From Planctomycetota bacterium (GTDB lineage Bacteria; Planctomycetota; Planctomycetia; Pirellulales; Lacipirellulaceae): DNA of 47,947 bases. The position numbers and the translations under genes were made by a program. Of this stretch, positions 1 through 6,688 are shown piece after piece; position 1 is the stretch's first letter, and every line of letters begins with the position of its first letter. The notes under the pieces are model-generated. The model ran no database searches and was not told the DNA's origin. It saw nothing but the letters and a program-made list of their open reading frames with translations. The stretch is from assembly GCA_013286045.1 (NCBI GenBank), contig JABDGM010000022.1, positions 1,061 to 49,007 on the forward strand, read 5' to 3'.

Positions 1-3
1 ATT

Positions 4-390
4 TCATCGAGCGGCAGCAACGCGGGCCTCCGGCGGAACAAGGTGCGAGTTTCCTGTGAACGCCGTCACGCCCCAATAGGCGACGATGATTCCGACGAGA
101 ACGATGGCGATTGTGATCGGCGTGCGGAAGCGAGTGCCCCAGTTGTAATCGAGGCAAATATTGCGGACGCCGTTGAGGCCATGGTAGAGGGCGATGAAGA
201 GGAACGTGATATCGATGGCGACAAACCACGGGTTGCGGAAAAAGCGTTGTTGGATGACTTCAAACGTAAGGCCCGCGGGAGTGCGCACTTCGGCAGCGAA
301 GTGCTCTACCCAGAAATGCATGATGAGCAACACCAGCAGGGCGGCGCCGGTGATGCGTTGCAAAAACCAGTTAACTGCGCGGGGAGACAT
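4..390 (-). CDS. sdhD: Succinate dehydrogenase membrane anchor subunit SdhD
   Basis: This is the small hydrophobic anchor of succinate dehydrogenase (complex II), which holds the catalytic subunits in the cytoplasmic membrane and helps bind quinone and haem b. It has 128 residues and three predicted membrane helices (about 12-30, 55-75 and 92-112). The family signature is visible as QRITGAALL with a following His (IMHFWVEH), and as LYHGLNGVRN in the second helix. The stop codon is at 6-4, so the gene is complete. It follows sdhC on the same strand, but 101 bases separate them and hold a hairpin repeat. The flavoprotein sdhA is not in the window and could lie further left. The assignment to D rather than C rests on order and size. 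Confidence 0.85.
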   Translation of the reverse strand: MSPRAVNWFLQRITGAALLVLLIMHFWVEHFAAEVRTPAGLTFEVIQQRFFRNPWFVAIDITFLFIALYHGLNGVRNICLDYNWGTRFRTPITIAIVLVGIIVAYWGVTAFTGNSHLVPPEARVAAAR

Positions 391-420
391 CTTTTAGCGT
401 TTGTATCCTTAGAGCAACAA

Positions 421-486
421 GCCACCGAGAACACAGAGGTCACGGAGAGAATTGTTTTCCTCGGTGTTCTCTGTGATCTCTGTGGC
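421..486. repeat. Imperfect hairpin repeat of CACAGAG type between sdhC and sdhD
   Basis: Two 27-base arms (421-447 and 460-486) are inverted copies matching at 22 of 27 positions around a 12-base loop. The arms are built from CACAGAG-like words, for example GAGAACACAGAGGTCAC. A related pair occurs at 33902-34068 between two other backbone genes. It could be transcribed as a hairpin between sdhC and sdhD. Confidence 0.8.
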
Positions 487-491
487 GCAAT

Positions 492-929
492 TCATGAATG
501 TTGCAAAATTCCGTAAATGAACATGGGGATCGCTCCGGCGAGGAACAGAACTGCGCCCGCGCCGATAGCGAAGTACCAAAACCATTGACGCTGGCGAGTG
601 AGTTGGACGCCCATGTCGACCATCGTGAGGCGGATGCCGTTGAGGGCGTGGAGGATGACGGTGGCGAGCAGACCGATTTCGGCGAGCTTAAATAGGGGTG
701 TGCCGAATAATTTTAGGGCTGCGTCGAACTTCTCGGGGTTTTGTAAATCGTGGATCGTGTGGACGTGGAGTATCAGGTAGCCAACGAGCGCGACGCCGGT
801 GAGGCGTTGGATCCAAAAAGCCACGTTGCCAACGTATCGCCAGGCGAATTTGCGTGCGGTTAGGGCGAACGGTCCTGGGTTGGCCGAATCCGGAAAATTG
901 GCGGCCGGCCTTGAATTCGATTCATTCAT
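492..929 (-). CDS. sdhC: Succinate dehydrogenase cytochrome b subunit SdhC
   Basis: Membrane anchor and cytochrome b subunit of complex II. From the ATG at 929 it has 145 residues and three membrane helices. It carries QRLTGVALVGYLILHVH in helix 1 (haem-ligand region) and ILHALNGIRLTMVD in helix 2, the hallmarks of the SdhC family. A longer frame starts at 950, but its seven extra residues add nothing recognisable, and I prefer MNESN at 929. The gene precedes sdhD on the same strand. The sdhB gene lies upstream on the same strand but is separated by a plus-strand gene, so the three sdh genes here are not one uninterrupted block. Confidence 0.87.
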   Translation of the reverse strand: MNESNSRPAANFPDSANPGPFALTARKFAWRYVGNVAFWIQRLTGVALVGYLILHVHTIHDLQNPEKFDAALKLFGTPLFKLAEIGLLATVILHALNGIRLTMVDMGVQLTRQRQWFWYFAIGAGAVLFLAGAIPMFIYGILQHS

Positions 930-1088
930 GGTTCCCAATATAAATGGCAATGGCCTCGACGGTTAGACGCCTTTTTTTCGTCTCGAGCTGCGATAGGTGG
1001 CCACGTTTTCCTTGGCGGTTATCATTACCAGCGCGAGAAACTTACTTCACAACTGTTCGATTTGGACTTGGGAATAATGCGAGGGACG

Positions 1089-1655
1089 ATGCGCGTTTTA
1101 TTGATTGCCTTGTTGGTTACGATCTCGCTGGCTGAAACTGGCATCGCGGCGCCTCGCAAGAGCTCGTCGAAGGAGTCGCGAAGTATTGAATCTCTGAATT
1201 TGTCGCCGACCGCCAAGAAGGGGGCGGAGCAGCTTCGGAAGGAGTTTCCCGACATCGTGTTCACGAGCGGCCGGCGGGATTTGGCAGGACAGGCGCACGC
1301 AATGGCAGGGAATGTTATGAAGAAGCGCGACTGGATCAAGAACACCTACAAGGCAAATGACGCGAGCAAGGCGTGCCAGAAGTGGGTGGACGACCATCCC
1401 GAAGCCACGACTCAAAAGGACATCGCGGCCGGGCTGTTGGAGACGCTCAACGCGCTAGGGCCGAAGGCTGGGCAGATTTCGCGGCACCTGACGGGAGACG
1501 CTTTCGACATGGAGCCCATTAAAGATCCGAAAAAGGCTGATGAAGTGAGGGCGGCGATTAAGGACTTGCCAGATATGAAGCAGTTTCTCGACCACGAGGG
1601 CGGCTCGAAATCTGGCACGTGGGATTTTGAGAACGAGGACCGAAGTCGCCGCTGA
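1089..1655 (+). CDS. Exported peptidase M15-like protein
   Basis: About 188 residues. The start at 1089 gives a clean signal peptide (RVLLIALLVTISLAETGIAA), with an upstream ATG at 1077 as alternative. The body resembles the M15 D-Ala-D-Ala carboxypeptidase fold: FTSGRRDLAGQAHAMAG and the zinc-site motif SRHLTGDAFD (SxHxxGxAxD), typical of enzymes that trim peptidoglycan peptides. The C-terminal motif is usually WHxE, but here it reads GTWDFE, with Asp where the second zinc His is expected. The protein may therefore be an altered or inactive relative. It sits on the plus strand between sdhB and sdhC, and its stop is 9 bases from the sdhB stop, so it is transcribed against the sdh genes. A cell-wall role is inferred. 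Confidence 0.6.
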   Translation: MRVLLIALLVTISLAETGIAAPRKSSSKESRSIESLNLSPTAKKGAEQLRKEFPDIVFTSGRRDLAGQAHAMAGNVMKKRDWIKNTYKANDASKACQKWVDDHPEATTQKDIAAGLLETLNALGPKAGQISRHLTGDAFDMEPIKDPKKADEVRAAIKDLPDMKQFLDHEGGSKSGTWDFENEDRSRR

Positions 1656-1664
1656 CAAAGACGC

Positions 1665-2372
1665 TTATTTGTCGTAGAGCCTCTTCGGAAACAGCATCGC
1701 CCGCTTCATTTTCATGATCGAGTCGGTGAGATTAATGTTCTTCGGGCAGGCCGCCACACAGTTGAATTGTGTGTGGCAGCGCCAGACGCCGTTTTCGTCG
1801 TTGAGTGCGTTGACGCGATCTTCAACATTGCCGTCGCGCGGGTCGAGCAGGCGGAGCATGGCACGGTTGATTGCGGCCGGGCCAAGGTAGGCTTCATTGC
1901 TGCCGGTGATTCCACACACGCTGTAACAAGCGCCGCAGGTGATGCAGTCGCGTTTGACGAGGGCCTGCTTGCCGAATTCGCTGTCCGGCGGCACGATTGC
2001 CAGCTCTTTCGAGTCCTTGTTCTTTGGGTGCAGGGCAGGGCGGACTTTTTTCCACTTGTCGAAGAACGGGCCGAGATCGACGACCAGGTCCTTGGCCACC
2101 GGCAGCGAAGCGAGCGGTTCGATCGTGATCGATTCCGCGTTCAACGTTTCGACTCGGGTCTGGCAGGCAAGGCGGGGCATCCAATTGATGCGCATTGCGC
2201 ACGTGCCGCACATACCAACCCGGCACGAACAGCGAAACGACAGCGACGGGTCGAGTTCGCGCTGGATGATGAACAGCGCGTCGAGCACCGTCATCCGGCT
2301 ATCGAGTTCGAGCGTGAAATGCTTTTCCGCGTTCGAATGCGACCGGGCGAGTTTAAAGCGGTAGGTGGCCAT
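1665..2372 (-). CDS. sdhB: Succinate dehydrogenase iron-sulfur subunit SdhB
   Basis: Iron-sulfur subunit of complex II, which carries electrons from the flavoprotein to quinone. The 2Fe-2S ferredoxin domain is seen as CSCRVGMCGTC plus a later Cys (LACQTR). The 4Fe-4S and 3Fe-4S ligands are in CITCGACYSVC and CHTQFNCVAACPK. The start was set at 2372 (MATYRFKLAR), with 2378 possible. A longer frame to 2420 runs through a hairpin that looks like the terminator of the ancestral tRNA-Leu, so it is unlikely to be translated. Length (about 235 residues) is normal. The gene marks the left backbone junction of the island: only the terminator and a displaced tRNA fragment lie upstream. Confidence 0.92.
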   Translation of the reverse strand: MATYRFKLARSHSNAEKHFTLELDSRMTVLDALFIIQRELDPSLSFRCSCRVGMCGTCAMRINWMPRLACQTRVETLNAESITIEPLASLPVAKDLVVDLGPFFDKWKKVRPALHPKNKDSKELAIVPPDSEFGKQALVKRDCITCGACYSVCGITGSNEAYLGPAAINRAMLRLLDPRDGNVEDRVNALNDENGVWRCHTQFNCVAACPKNINLTDSIMKMKRAMLFPKRLYDK

Positions 2373-2387
2373 TCCCATAGCGATGCC

Positions 2388-2427
2388 AAAAGAAAGGGAC
2401 TCGAAGCGAAAACACTCCAAGTCCTTT
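2388..2427 (-). terminator. Intrinsic terminator, probably the ancestral tRNA-Leu terminator
   Basis: On the minus strand a 10-bp stem (2424-2415 pairing with 2406-2397, counting two G-U pairs) closes an 8-base loop and is followed by CTTTCTTTT. It lies just downstream of the displaced tRNA 3' fragment and about 20 bases before the sdhB start. This is where the terminator of an uninterrupted tRNA-Leu gene would be. Confidence 0.65.
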
Positions 2428-2438
2428 AGCTTTCGTTA

Positions 2439-2493
2439 GTACCGGAGGAGGGACTTGAACCCACACGACCTTGCGGTCACTGGATTTTGAGTC
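2439..2493 (-). repeat. Direct repeat copy 1: displaced tRNA-Leu 3' half (att site)
   Basis: These 55 bases are identical to 32554-32608 in the intact tRNA-Leu gene. They run from the anticodon loop through the variable arm and T arm to the acceptor end. Beyond 2493 the sequence stops matching, so no 5' half is present and this copy cannot make a tRNA. It is the pattern left when a tyrosine recombinase inserts an element into a tRNA gene: the element restores the gene at one end and pushes the original 3' end to the other. Confidence 0.93.
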
Positions 2494-2637
2494 TTTAGTA
2501 TATCCACCGTCAAGTAGCCGTTAGAATCTGAAGGCTGGAAAACAAGCACAATTCAACCCTCATTCTTGGCTTTGTCCGGATTATTGGTGACACTTTTGAT
2601 GACAACTCAGGACAAATCGGCCCGGGAGCGACTATGT

Positions 2638-2680
2638 CCACCCGCAGCTCCAAACTTCCCCCTCCAGAGGCTGCGGGTGG
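2638..2680. repeat. 11-bp inverted repeat ahead of the first island gene
   Basis: CCACCCGCAGC (2638-2648) is perfectly inverted at 2670-2680 with a 21-base loop. It lies 24 bases before the first island ORF, with no T-run after it, so it looks more like an operator, leader structure or recombination-associated site than a terminator. Confidence 0.5.
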
Positions 2681-2703
2681 GCAGATTGGCGAAGGAGACA
2701 TTC

Positions 2704-2850
2704 ATGGAATCTGAAAGCTACTCTCAGTTGTTGGGCAGCCTCGCCGATGCATTAAAGCATTGGGCGAGCGTTCGTTTACCCTACAAATATTACGGTCGGC
2801 ATAACGTACATCCAATTAAATATACATTAGAACTCAAGAGAATTCTGTGA
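2704..2850 (+). CDS. Small hypothetical protein (48 aa) at the left end of the island
   Basis: A 48-residue frame starts at ATG 2704 behind a good ribosome site (GAAGGAGA, five bases before the ATG). The product begins MESESYSQLLGSLADALKHW and looks helical at first, then basic and tyrosine-rich. I do not recognise it. Its TGA overlaps the GTG of the next frame as GTGA, which suggests coupled translation. It is the first gene inside the island after the left att repeat. It could be a leader ORF or the cut-down start of a larger replication or recombination gene. Confidence 0.45.
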   Translation: MESESYSQLLGSLADALKHWASVRLPYKYYGRHNVHPIKYTLELKRIL

Positions 2851-3155
2851 AGCTCGGGGCCGACCGACGCGGATTTTTGCCGAAGCTGATCCTCACCTCC
2901 GTAAAACGTGTCGAAAAACGAGGTGGTGCATTTGTCGCGGAATGTCGGCGCATAATGCCGCCTTTTGGACTGAAGAATTGGGAAGGCGTGACCATGGATA
3001 ATCTTCGCCGCAAGGGTGCGCAGTCTCTTTTGCCGCCCAGTATTGCCGACAATTATGACCGAGAGTGGAAAGTCTCGCTCGATGAGTGTGACCCTCCGCT
3101 CCCTGACACTGTACTCAGGAAGCTCCTTGCTATGTATGGAAGAGGAGGCTTATGA
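2847..3155 (+). CDS. Hypothetical basic protein (102 aa)
   Basis: The GTG start overlaps the stop of the previous frame by four bases. The product is basic (MKLGADRRGFLPKLILTSVK, then MDNLRRKGAQSLLPPSIADN) with no membrane segment and no domain I can name. Its 3' end overlaps the next gene by 20 bases. Three overlapping frames in a row (48, 102 and 134 residues) look either like a compact element operon or like a larger gene broken by frameshifts. The GTGA junction favours the first view, but I cannot decide. Confidence 0.45.
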   Translation: MKLGADRRGFLPKLILTSVKRVEKRGGAFVAECRRIMPPFGLKNWEGVTMDNLRRKGAQSLLPPSIADNYDREWKVSLDECDPPLPDTVLRKLLAMYGRGGL

Positions 3156-3540
3156 GAAAGCTCTGCCGGCGATCACCACGAAGGACTTTGCCGTAACGTG
3201 GAGCGATTTTAGAACCCCGTGGAAGAAGGTAAAAAGTGCGGCTGGCGAAGGAGAACTCGGCAAGATATTGGCGGCGGGACTCCAGGATCTGCCGACTTGC
3301 GCCGAGGGCTACGGGCTCACCGCCCTTGTGGAGCTTGTGGCGCTTTGCTGCGAACTGCAGCGTCGTGCGGTAATGAAATCGTGCTGGTTGAGCGTCCGTG
3401 CGGCAGCGGCGACCGTGGGCATACCCACAACAAAATCTCACAGGCTGCTCTGGCGACTCATACACGACAACGTGATCGAGCGGATTAAGGTCGGAACACA
3501 TGGCCGAGCGAGCGAGTACAAATTTACCGGCGAAGTCTGA
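3136..3540 (+). CDS. Putative DNA-binding protein with C-terminal winged helix
   Basis: 134 residues from ATG 3136 (MEEEAYEKALPAITTKDFAV); a longer frame begins at 3016 but only duplicates the overlap with the upstream gene. The C-terminal half (about 85-130) reads as a winged helix-turn-helix: VRAAAATVGIPTTKSHRLLW followed by LIHDNVIERIKVGT, i.e. helix, recognition helix and wing. Such modules occur in replication-initiation and regulatory proteins of mobile elements. No catalytic motif is visible. Its place near one end of the island suggests a role in element maintenance, which is inference. Confidence 0.5.
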   Translation: MEEEAYEKALPAITTKDFAVTWSDFRTPWKKVKSAAGEGELGKILAAGLQDLPTCAEGYGLTALVELVALCCELQRRAVMKSCWLSVRAAAATVGIPTTKSHRLLWRLIHDNVIERIKVGTHGRASEYKFTGEV

Positions 3541-4300
3541 GCCAGGTCCCAAGACAACGCTGAGCGCCCGCGGGAGCGCCTGAGCGCCTCGCTAACGCGC
3601 TCGTCGTGGTCCCCCGGCGTTCATCCGAGGATCAATAGGATCGCGTACAGCGCGCCGTTGCGCGCTGTGAGGGCGCCGTGCAAGTTCGGGCGACCGAGCG
3701 CTCTCATCGTCTCTAAACGGCGCTGGCCACCAGTCCATTTCAGGTCGGCGCTCGTCGACCCTCGCCGCGCCGATTGCAGCAGGTCGGTAGGGCGAGTGTG
3801 AGGTGGGCTAAGCACATAATACGCGGACAAAAAAGAGGGGGTTAAGGGTCGCGTTTGTTGAAGCTGCACTGTTAGGAAATCCTATTAAAGGCGGCCAGCC
3901 TGACCAGCCTCAAGTGAGCCGTTACGTAATGCCTTAGCTCGCGGGGCGCCTTAACACATCGGGCTCGAAACAAGCACCTAAGGTCTGCATTCCCAGGCCC
4001 AAAAGGACGCCGCGCTGGCGAAACTAGAAGGGCTATAAGGGGACATGACGTACTCTCTAGTTTGGCGCCGGATGGTCAGGCTAGATGCGCGATTTCAGGG
4101 AATCAGCCCACCTACACCTAGGCGCCGGAAGTCCTCAGGCGGCTCAATCTCTACGGGTTGAGAGCCATCAAAACAGGTAGGTCACCCTACCCAAAACATT
4201 CTCAAGATGTTGTTCGAAACGTTCCTAGAAGAAGACCTCACCGAGGCGAGGCGCCCCAATTCCAACGTAGTGAGGGCCTTCGAAAGACCCCACAACGACG
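3541..4300. other. Intergenic region without a convincing gene
   Basis: About 760 bases in which no frame looks like a protein on either strand. It contains an inverted repeat (AAACTAGA at 4021-4028 and TCTAGTTT at 4056-4063, extended by GGCG and CGCC) that could fold into a long hairpin. The minus frame 3621-3869 and plus frame 4158-4454 lack recognisable features. The region may hold remnants of lost element genes or a non-coding RNA. Confidence 0.5.
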
Positions 4301-4627
4301 TCACGAGATCTTCTTTGGCGCCAAGGTCACGTCCTGCTCCAACGTCATTCCCATGATTCGCGCCAGCCGGGCGAAGCTGCTCAGCTTCAGGTCCTTACCC
4401 GACATAAAAAAGCTGATTGAGGCCTGCGGGACCCCAGCCGCTTCGGCTAGGTGATATTGGGAAGCGCCGCAACTCATGATGGCGTCTCGTAGCTGCTGGG
4501 CAAAGTCCCATTCCGAGCTGGCAGGGCCGGGTGAAAGCTTTTGGCAAAACTCCCACGCCGAGCCGTCTCGCCCCCGGGCTTGGAACTTTCGTTTAGGGGA
4601 CCGTGATTTTAGGGGCTTTTTTACCAT
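4301..4627 (-). CDS. XRE-family helix-turn-helix regulator
   Basis: 108 residues. After a basic N-terminus (MVKKPLKSRSPKRKF) there is a Cro/C1-type HTH from about residue 45: FAQQLRDAIMSCGASQYHLA then AGVPQASISFFMSGKDLKLS, with the classic A-G-V-x-x-x-x-I-S pattern. The tail RLARIMGMTLEQDVTLAPKK is typical of such single-domain regulators. The gene diverges from the small ORFs at 4726 onward, and about 100 A/T-rich bases lie between, so it may control both directions. Small XRE proteins often regulate element transfer or excision genes; that role is inferred from position. Confidence 0.75.
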   Translation of the reverse strand: MVKKPLKSRSPKRKFQARGRDGSAWEFCQKLSPGPASSEWDFAQQLRDAIMSCGASQYHLAEAAGVPQASISFFMSGKDLKLSSFARLARIMGMTLEQDVTLAPKKIS

Positions 4628-4725
4628 GCTGGCATTCTATCTAGTAGTTGATCGAATGGGAAGGATTTTTTCAAAATCGGCCAATATAGGCTTGTGGTCA
4701 ATATAGAACTTGATACATTAGAAAC

Positions 4726-5008
4726 ATGATAAATCAAGTAGATTTGGAGATCCGTAACCGGTCCAATGACGCAGCCCTGCCTGAAGCGGCAGAGGATCAG
4801 TCGCTTTCGATCGGGACTTCTCAGGCGCCGCTATCAAATCCGCTGGACCTTTACGTTACAGCTGCGATCGCTGCGGTTCCCGCGTCTTCGTCGACCTCCC
4901 TATCCACAGGGAGCGTCGCGGAGACGGGACTGCGTTCGGTGCGGACGATTTTTAGGCTGGCCCAAGTGGTACGGCCAATGTGTACAGGAGATAGCTAATG
5001 AGAATTGA
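4726..5008 (+). pseudogene. Broken zinc-ribbon gene
   Basis: Coherent protein segments lie in different frames. One frame (about 4851-4910) gives RYSCDRCGSRVFVDLPIH; another (about 4917-5008) gives RRDCVRCGRFLGWPKWYGQ. Together they make a small Cys4 zinc ribbon (CxxC...CxxC) of a kind I associate with small planctomycete proteins. At least one frameshift lies between about 4905 and 4920. The N-terminal start MINQVDLEIR at 4726 is in a third frame. The 3' end overlaps the start of the next gene (ATG 4998). It is probably non-functional unless the short pieces are made separately. Confidence 0.5.
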
Positions 5009-5384
5009 TGATGAGTTTAAGAACCTGCTGCCACCCCATACGGCTGAAGAATACGCGCAGTTGGTTGAGAACTGCAAAGCCGACCCCAGGGATGAAGTCA
5101 TGCCGCCGGTGCAGATAACCATTGAAGAGGATGCCCAGTTTCGAATTCCCTTCGATAAGAATAGAGAGCGTGAGCTGCGAAGTGTCCCTCGGTCCTATCT
5201 CGAGTGGGTGCTAAGTGTGGAGCGTGCGTCTCAGGCGTTTCGCGAGCTGCAGTGCGAGGTCCGGGAGTGCTTGGGGATCTCGGAACAAGAATGTGGGCCT
5301 AGCGGACGATGGGGCAGGGGAGTGGACGTCGAGCCTGAGAATCGGCTGACACGGGAGTACTTGGTCATCGTGCGGTCGTGCTGA
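4998..5384 (+). CDS. Small chimeric protein: ParB-N-like start, DUF3820-like C-terminal part
   Basis: 128 residues. The start (MRIDDEFKNLLPPHTAEEYA) resembles the opening of ParB/Srx-type nuclease domains from phages and plasmids (xxEFKxLIPPLxxEEYxxLE). The middle (RIPFDKNRERELRSVPRSYL then EWVL) resembles the short DUF3820 motif (PFGKYRGxxLxxVPxxYLxW). The two halves are usually separate proteins, so this looks like a fusion or deletion product. Both family names rest on remembered motifs. The start overlaps the upstream zinc-ribbon remnant. Function unknown. Confidence 0.5.
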   Translation: MRIDDEFKNLLPPHTAEEYAQLVENCKADPRDEVMPPVQITIEEDAQFRIPFDKNRERELRSVPRSYLEWVLSVERASQAFRELQCEVRECLGISEQECGPSGRWGRGVDVEPENRLTREYLVIVRSC

Positions 5385-5623
5385 GCCAGTCGCAATCGGC
5401 GAGGGTCCAACGACAGCTGAGCTCCGAGTAGGCTCTCTGCGTCCCAAATGCAACGACTGTTATGCTGCCCTGCGGCACGCCGACCAACTCAGGTCACGTA
5501 GGTCCGGCGACCTCAAATGGCGCAACAAAGAGATCATGTGGGGGGAAGCCCAACGCCTTCGCTATAGATAGAGTAGTATGACTATCACTATCTAACTCTA
5601 TCGACACCAGCGAAAGGCATCCA
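5385..5623. promoter_or_regulatory. Leader region with inverted and tandem repeats
   Basis: No gene is visible. Close to the next start codon, GATAGAGT (5567-5574) is perfectly inverted as ACTCTATC (5595-5602). Inside lies a tandem ACTATC-ACTATC (5581-5592). The A/T-rich repeats sit about 20 bases before ATG 5624 and could be an operator or a short iteron-like binding site. Confidence 0.45.
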
Positions 5624-5977
5624 ATGGCCAAGAAGCCACTTCAATCGAAGTCTGACCGCTCGGATCCCAAGATGAATAAGACACTCGCAGTTCGCACCGT
5701 GCTGAAAAAGAAGCCAACAGCAAAGGCCGCGGAGATAGCGGCTATGGTAAAGAAAGAGTACGGCCACTCGGTGAGCCCAAATCTCGTCTACATGGTCAAG
5801 ACGAAGTCCAACATGGCGGCAGACGGGCGCCCACGCGTGGCTCATCCCACCAGTAACGGCACTCCAATGACGACCGCCGCCATGTGGGTAGACGCAATTA
5901 AAGCGGCTCGTCAGCTACTGCAACTGACGGGAAGTGTCCCAAACGCGATTGCGATTCTGAAAGCGGTCGAAGGGTAG
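5624..5977 (+). CDS. Conserved small planctomycete protein with HTH-like N-terminal half
   Basis: 117 residues. The first part is basic (MAKKPLQSKSDRSDPKMNKT), followed by AVRTVLKKKPTAKAAEIAAM and HSVSPNLVYMVKTK. This looks like a helix-turn-helix: a helix, the 'AAEIAAMVKKEYG' segment, then a recognition helix beginning SPNLVYMV. The C-terminal helix (AAMWVDAIKAARQLLQLTGS) ends in ALKAVEG-like sequence. I recall many planctomycete proteins of this build (K..P.A...EI...L...G..VSPN.V), all without assigned function. A clear terminator follows 27 bases after the stop, so it is a single-gene unit. DNA binding is inferred. Confidence 0.6.
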   Translation: MAKKPLQSKSDRSDPKMNKTLAVRTVLKKKPTAKAAEIAAMVKKEYGHSVSPNLVYMVKTKSNMAADGRPRVAHPTSNGTPMTTAAMWVDAIKAARQLLQLTGSVPNAIAILKAVEG

Positions 5978-6003
5978 GCTGGCGCAAAACAAATGCCGGT
6001 AGG

Positions 6004-6033
6004 AAGGCGGACGTCTTAGACGTTCGCCTTTTT
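6004..6033 (+). terminator. Intrinsic terminator
   Basis: AAGGCGGACGTC, a TTA loop, then GACGTTCGCCTT make a 12-bp stem with one G-U pair, followed by TTT. It lies 27 bases after the preceding stop and is the clearest terminator in the window. Confidence 0.85.
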
Positions 6034-6391
6034 GTTGCCGTTAAGGCTGCTCAATCTAGCGTTGAGAAATGCTAATTGTGGTGCGGCGCCACCGAGCGGC
6101 GGATGTATCACTTCGCTTGAGCGATCCCGGTGTCAACAAGCTCTCTGCAGACGAGTTTTAGGCACGTTGATTGTTGACATGAGTTTGGAAACATTTGGTC
6201 CCGTACGGAACGGTGTATGTGATCCCGTGCCGAGAAACGAACCTTTTCCGGAATACAACTGCTCGACCGATTGCCTTGTCGTGTTATTTCGGGTATCTCG
6301 TTTGCGGGCCAGCCTGTGATTCCGTTAAGATTCGCACCCCCCAATTTGAATCGCCGTACAATGGCGACTTCTAAAACCAAGAAAGTCAACG
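6034..6391. other. Intergenic region, no gene seen
   Basis: About 360 bases without a convincing frame. A TACAAT at 6357-6362, thirty bases before the next ATG, could be a -10 element, but no good -35 stands 17 bases upstream. Confidence 0.4.
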
Positions 6392-6652
6392 ATGAAATCA
6401 ACCACCAATAAATATGTCGCCGTGGCTGCAACTACAGTCATCGCGTGCGTGATCTTCAGTTCGCTTTCCCGCGGCGAGTCAACGACACAAGCTCGACAGC
6501 GATGGGAATATGTCACTGAGACGACAAACAGCCACTTGTTCGGCCCGGTGGCTTTAAATGAGCGTGGCAAAGATGGTTGGGAACTTGCTGGGACTCTCTC
6601 AAATAGCACCACCTTCGGATACGTATTCAAACGGCCGCTGTCTGGTCGCTAA
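6392..6652 (+). CDS. Small exported DUF4177-like protein
   Basis: 86 residues. An N-terminal hydrophobic segment (KYVAVAATTVIACVIFSSLS) acts as a signal or anchor. The rest, QRWEYVTETT then LNERGKDGWELAG and FGYVFKRP, follows the short DUF4177 pattern (WEY...LN..G..GWEL......YV.KR). Function unknown. The start is followed directly by Lys-Ser and the signal segment. The gene stands alone, converging on the thioredoxin-like gene, 36 bases apart. Confidence 0.6.
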   Translation: MKSTTNKYVAVAATTVIACVIFSSLSRGESTTQARQRWEYVTETTNSHLFGPVALNERGKDGWELAGTLSNSTTFGYVFKRPLSGR

Positions 6653-6688
6653 GATGATTGTGACGCCATCGGCGGCTCAGAATTTAAG

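Noticed and set aside
2373-2420. Longer N-terminus of sdhB starting at 2420
   Set aside because: It reads through a hairpin and T-run that look like the old tRNA-Leu terminator, and the SdhB family begins at MATYRFKL.
3621-3869. 82-residue minus-strand frame ending ARNGALYAILLILG
   Set aside because: The ending looks protein-like, but the rest has no family features and there is no start signal.
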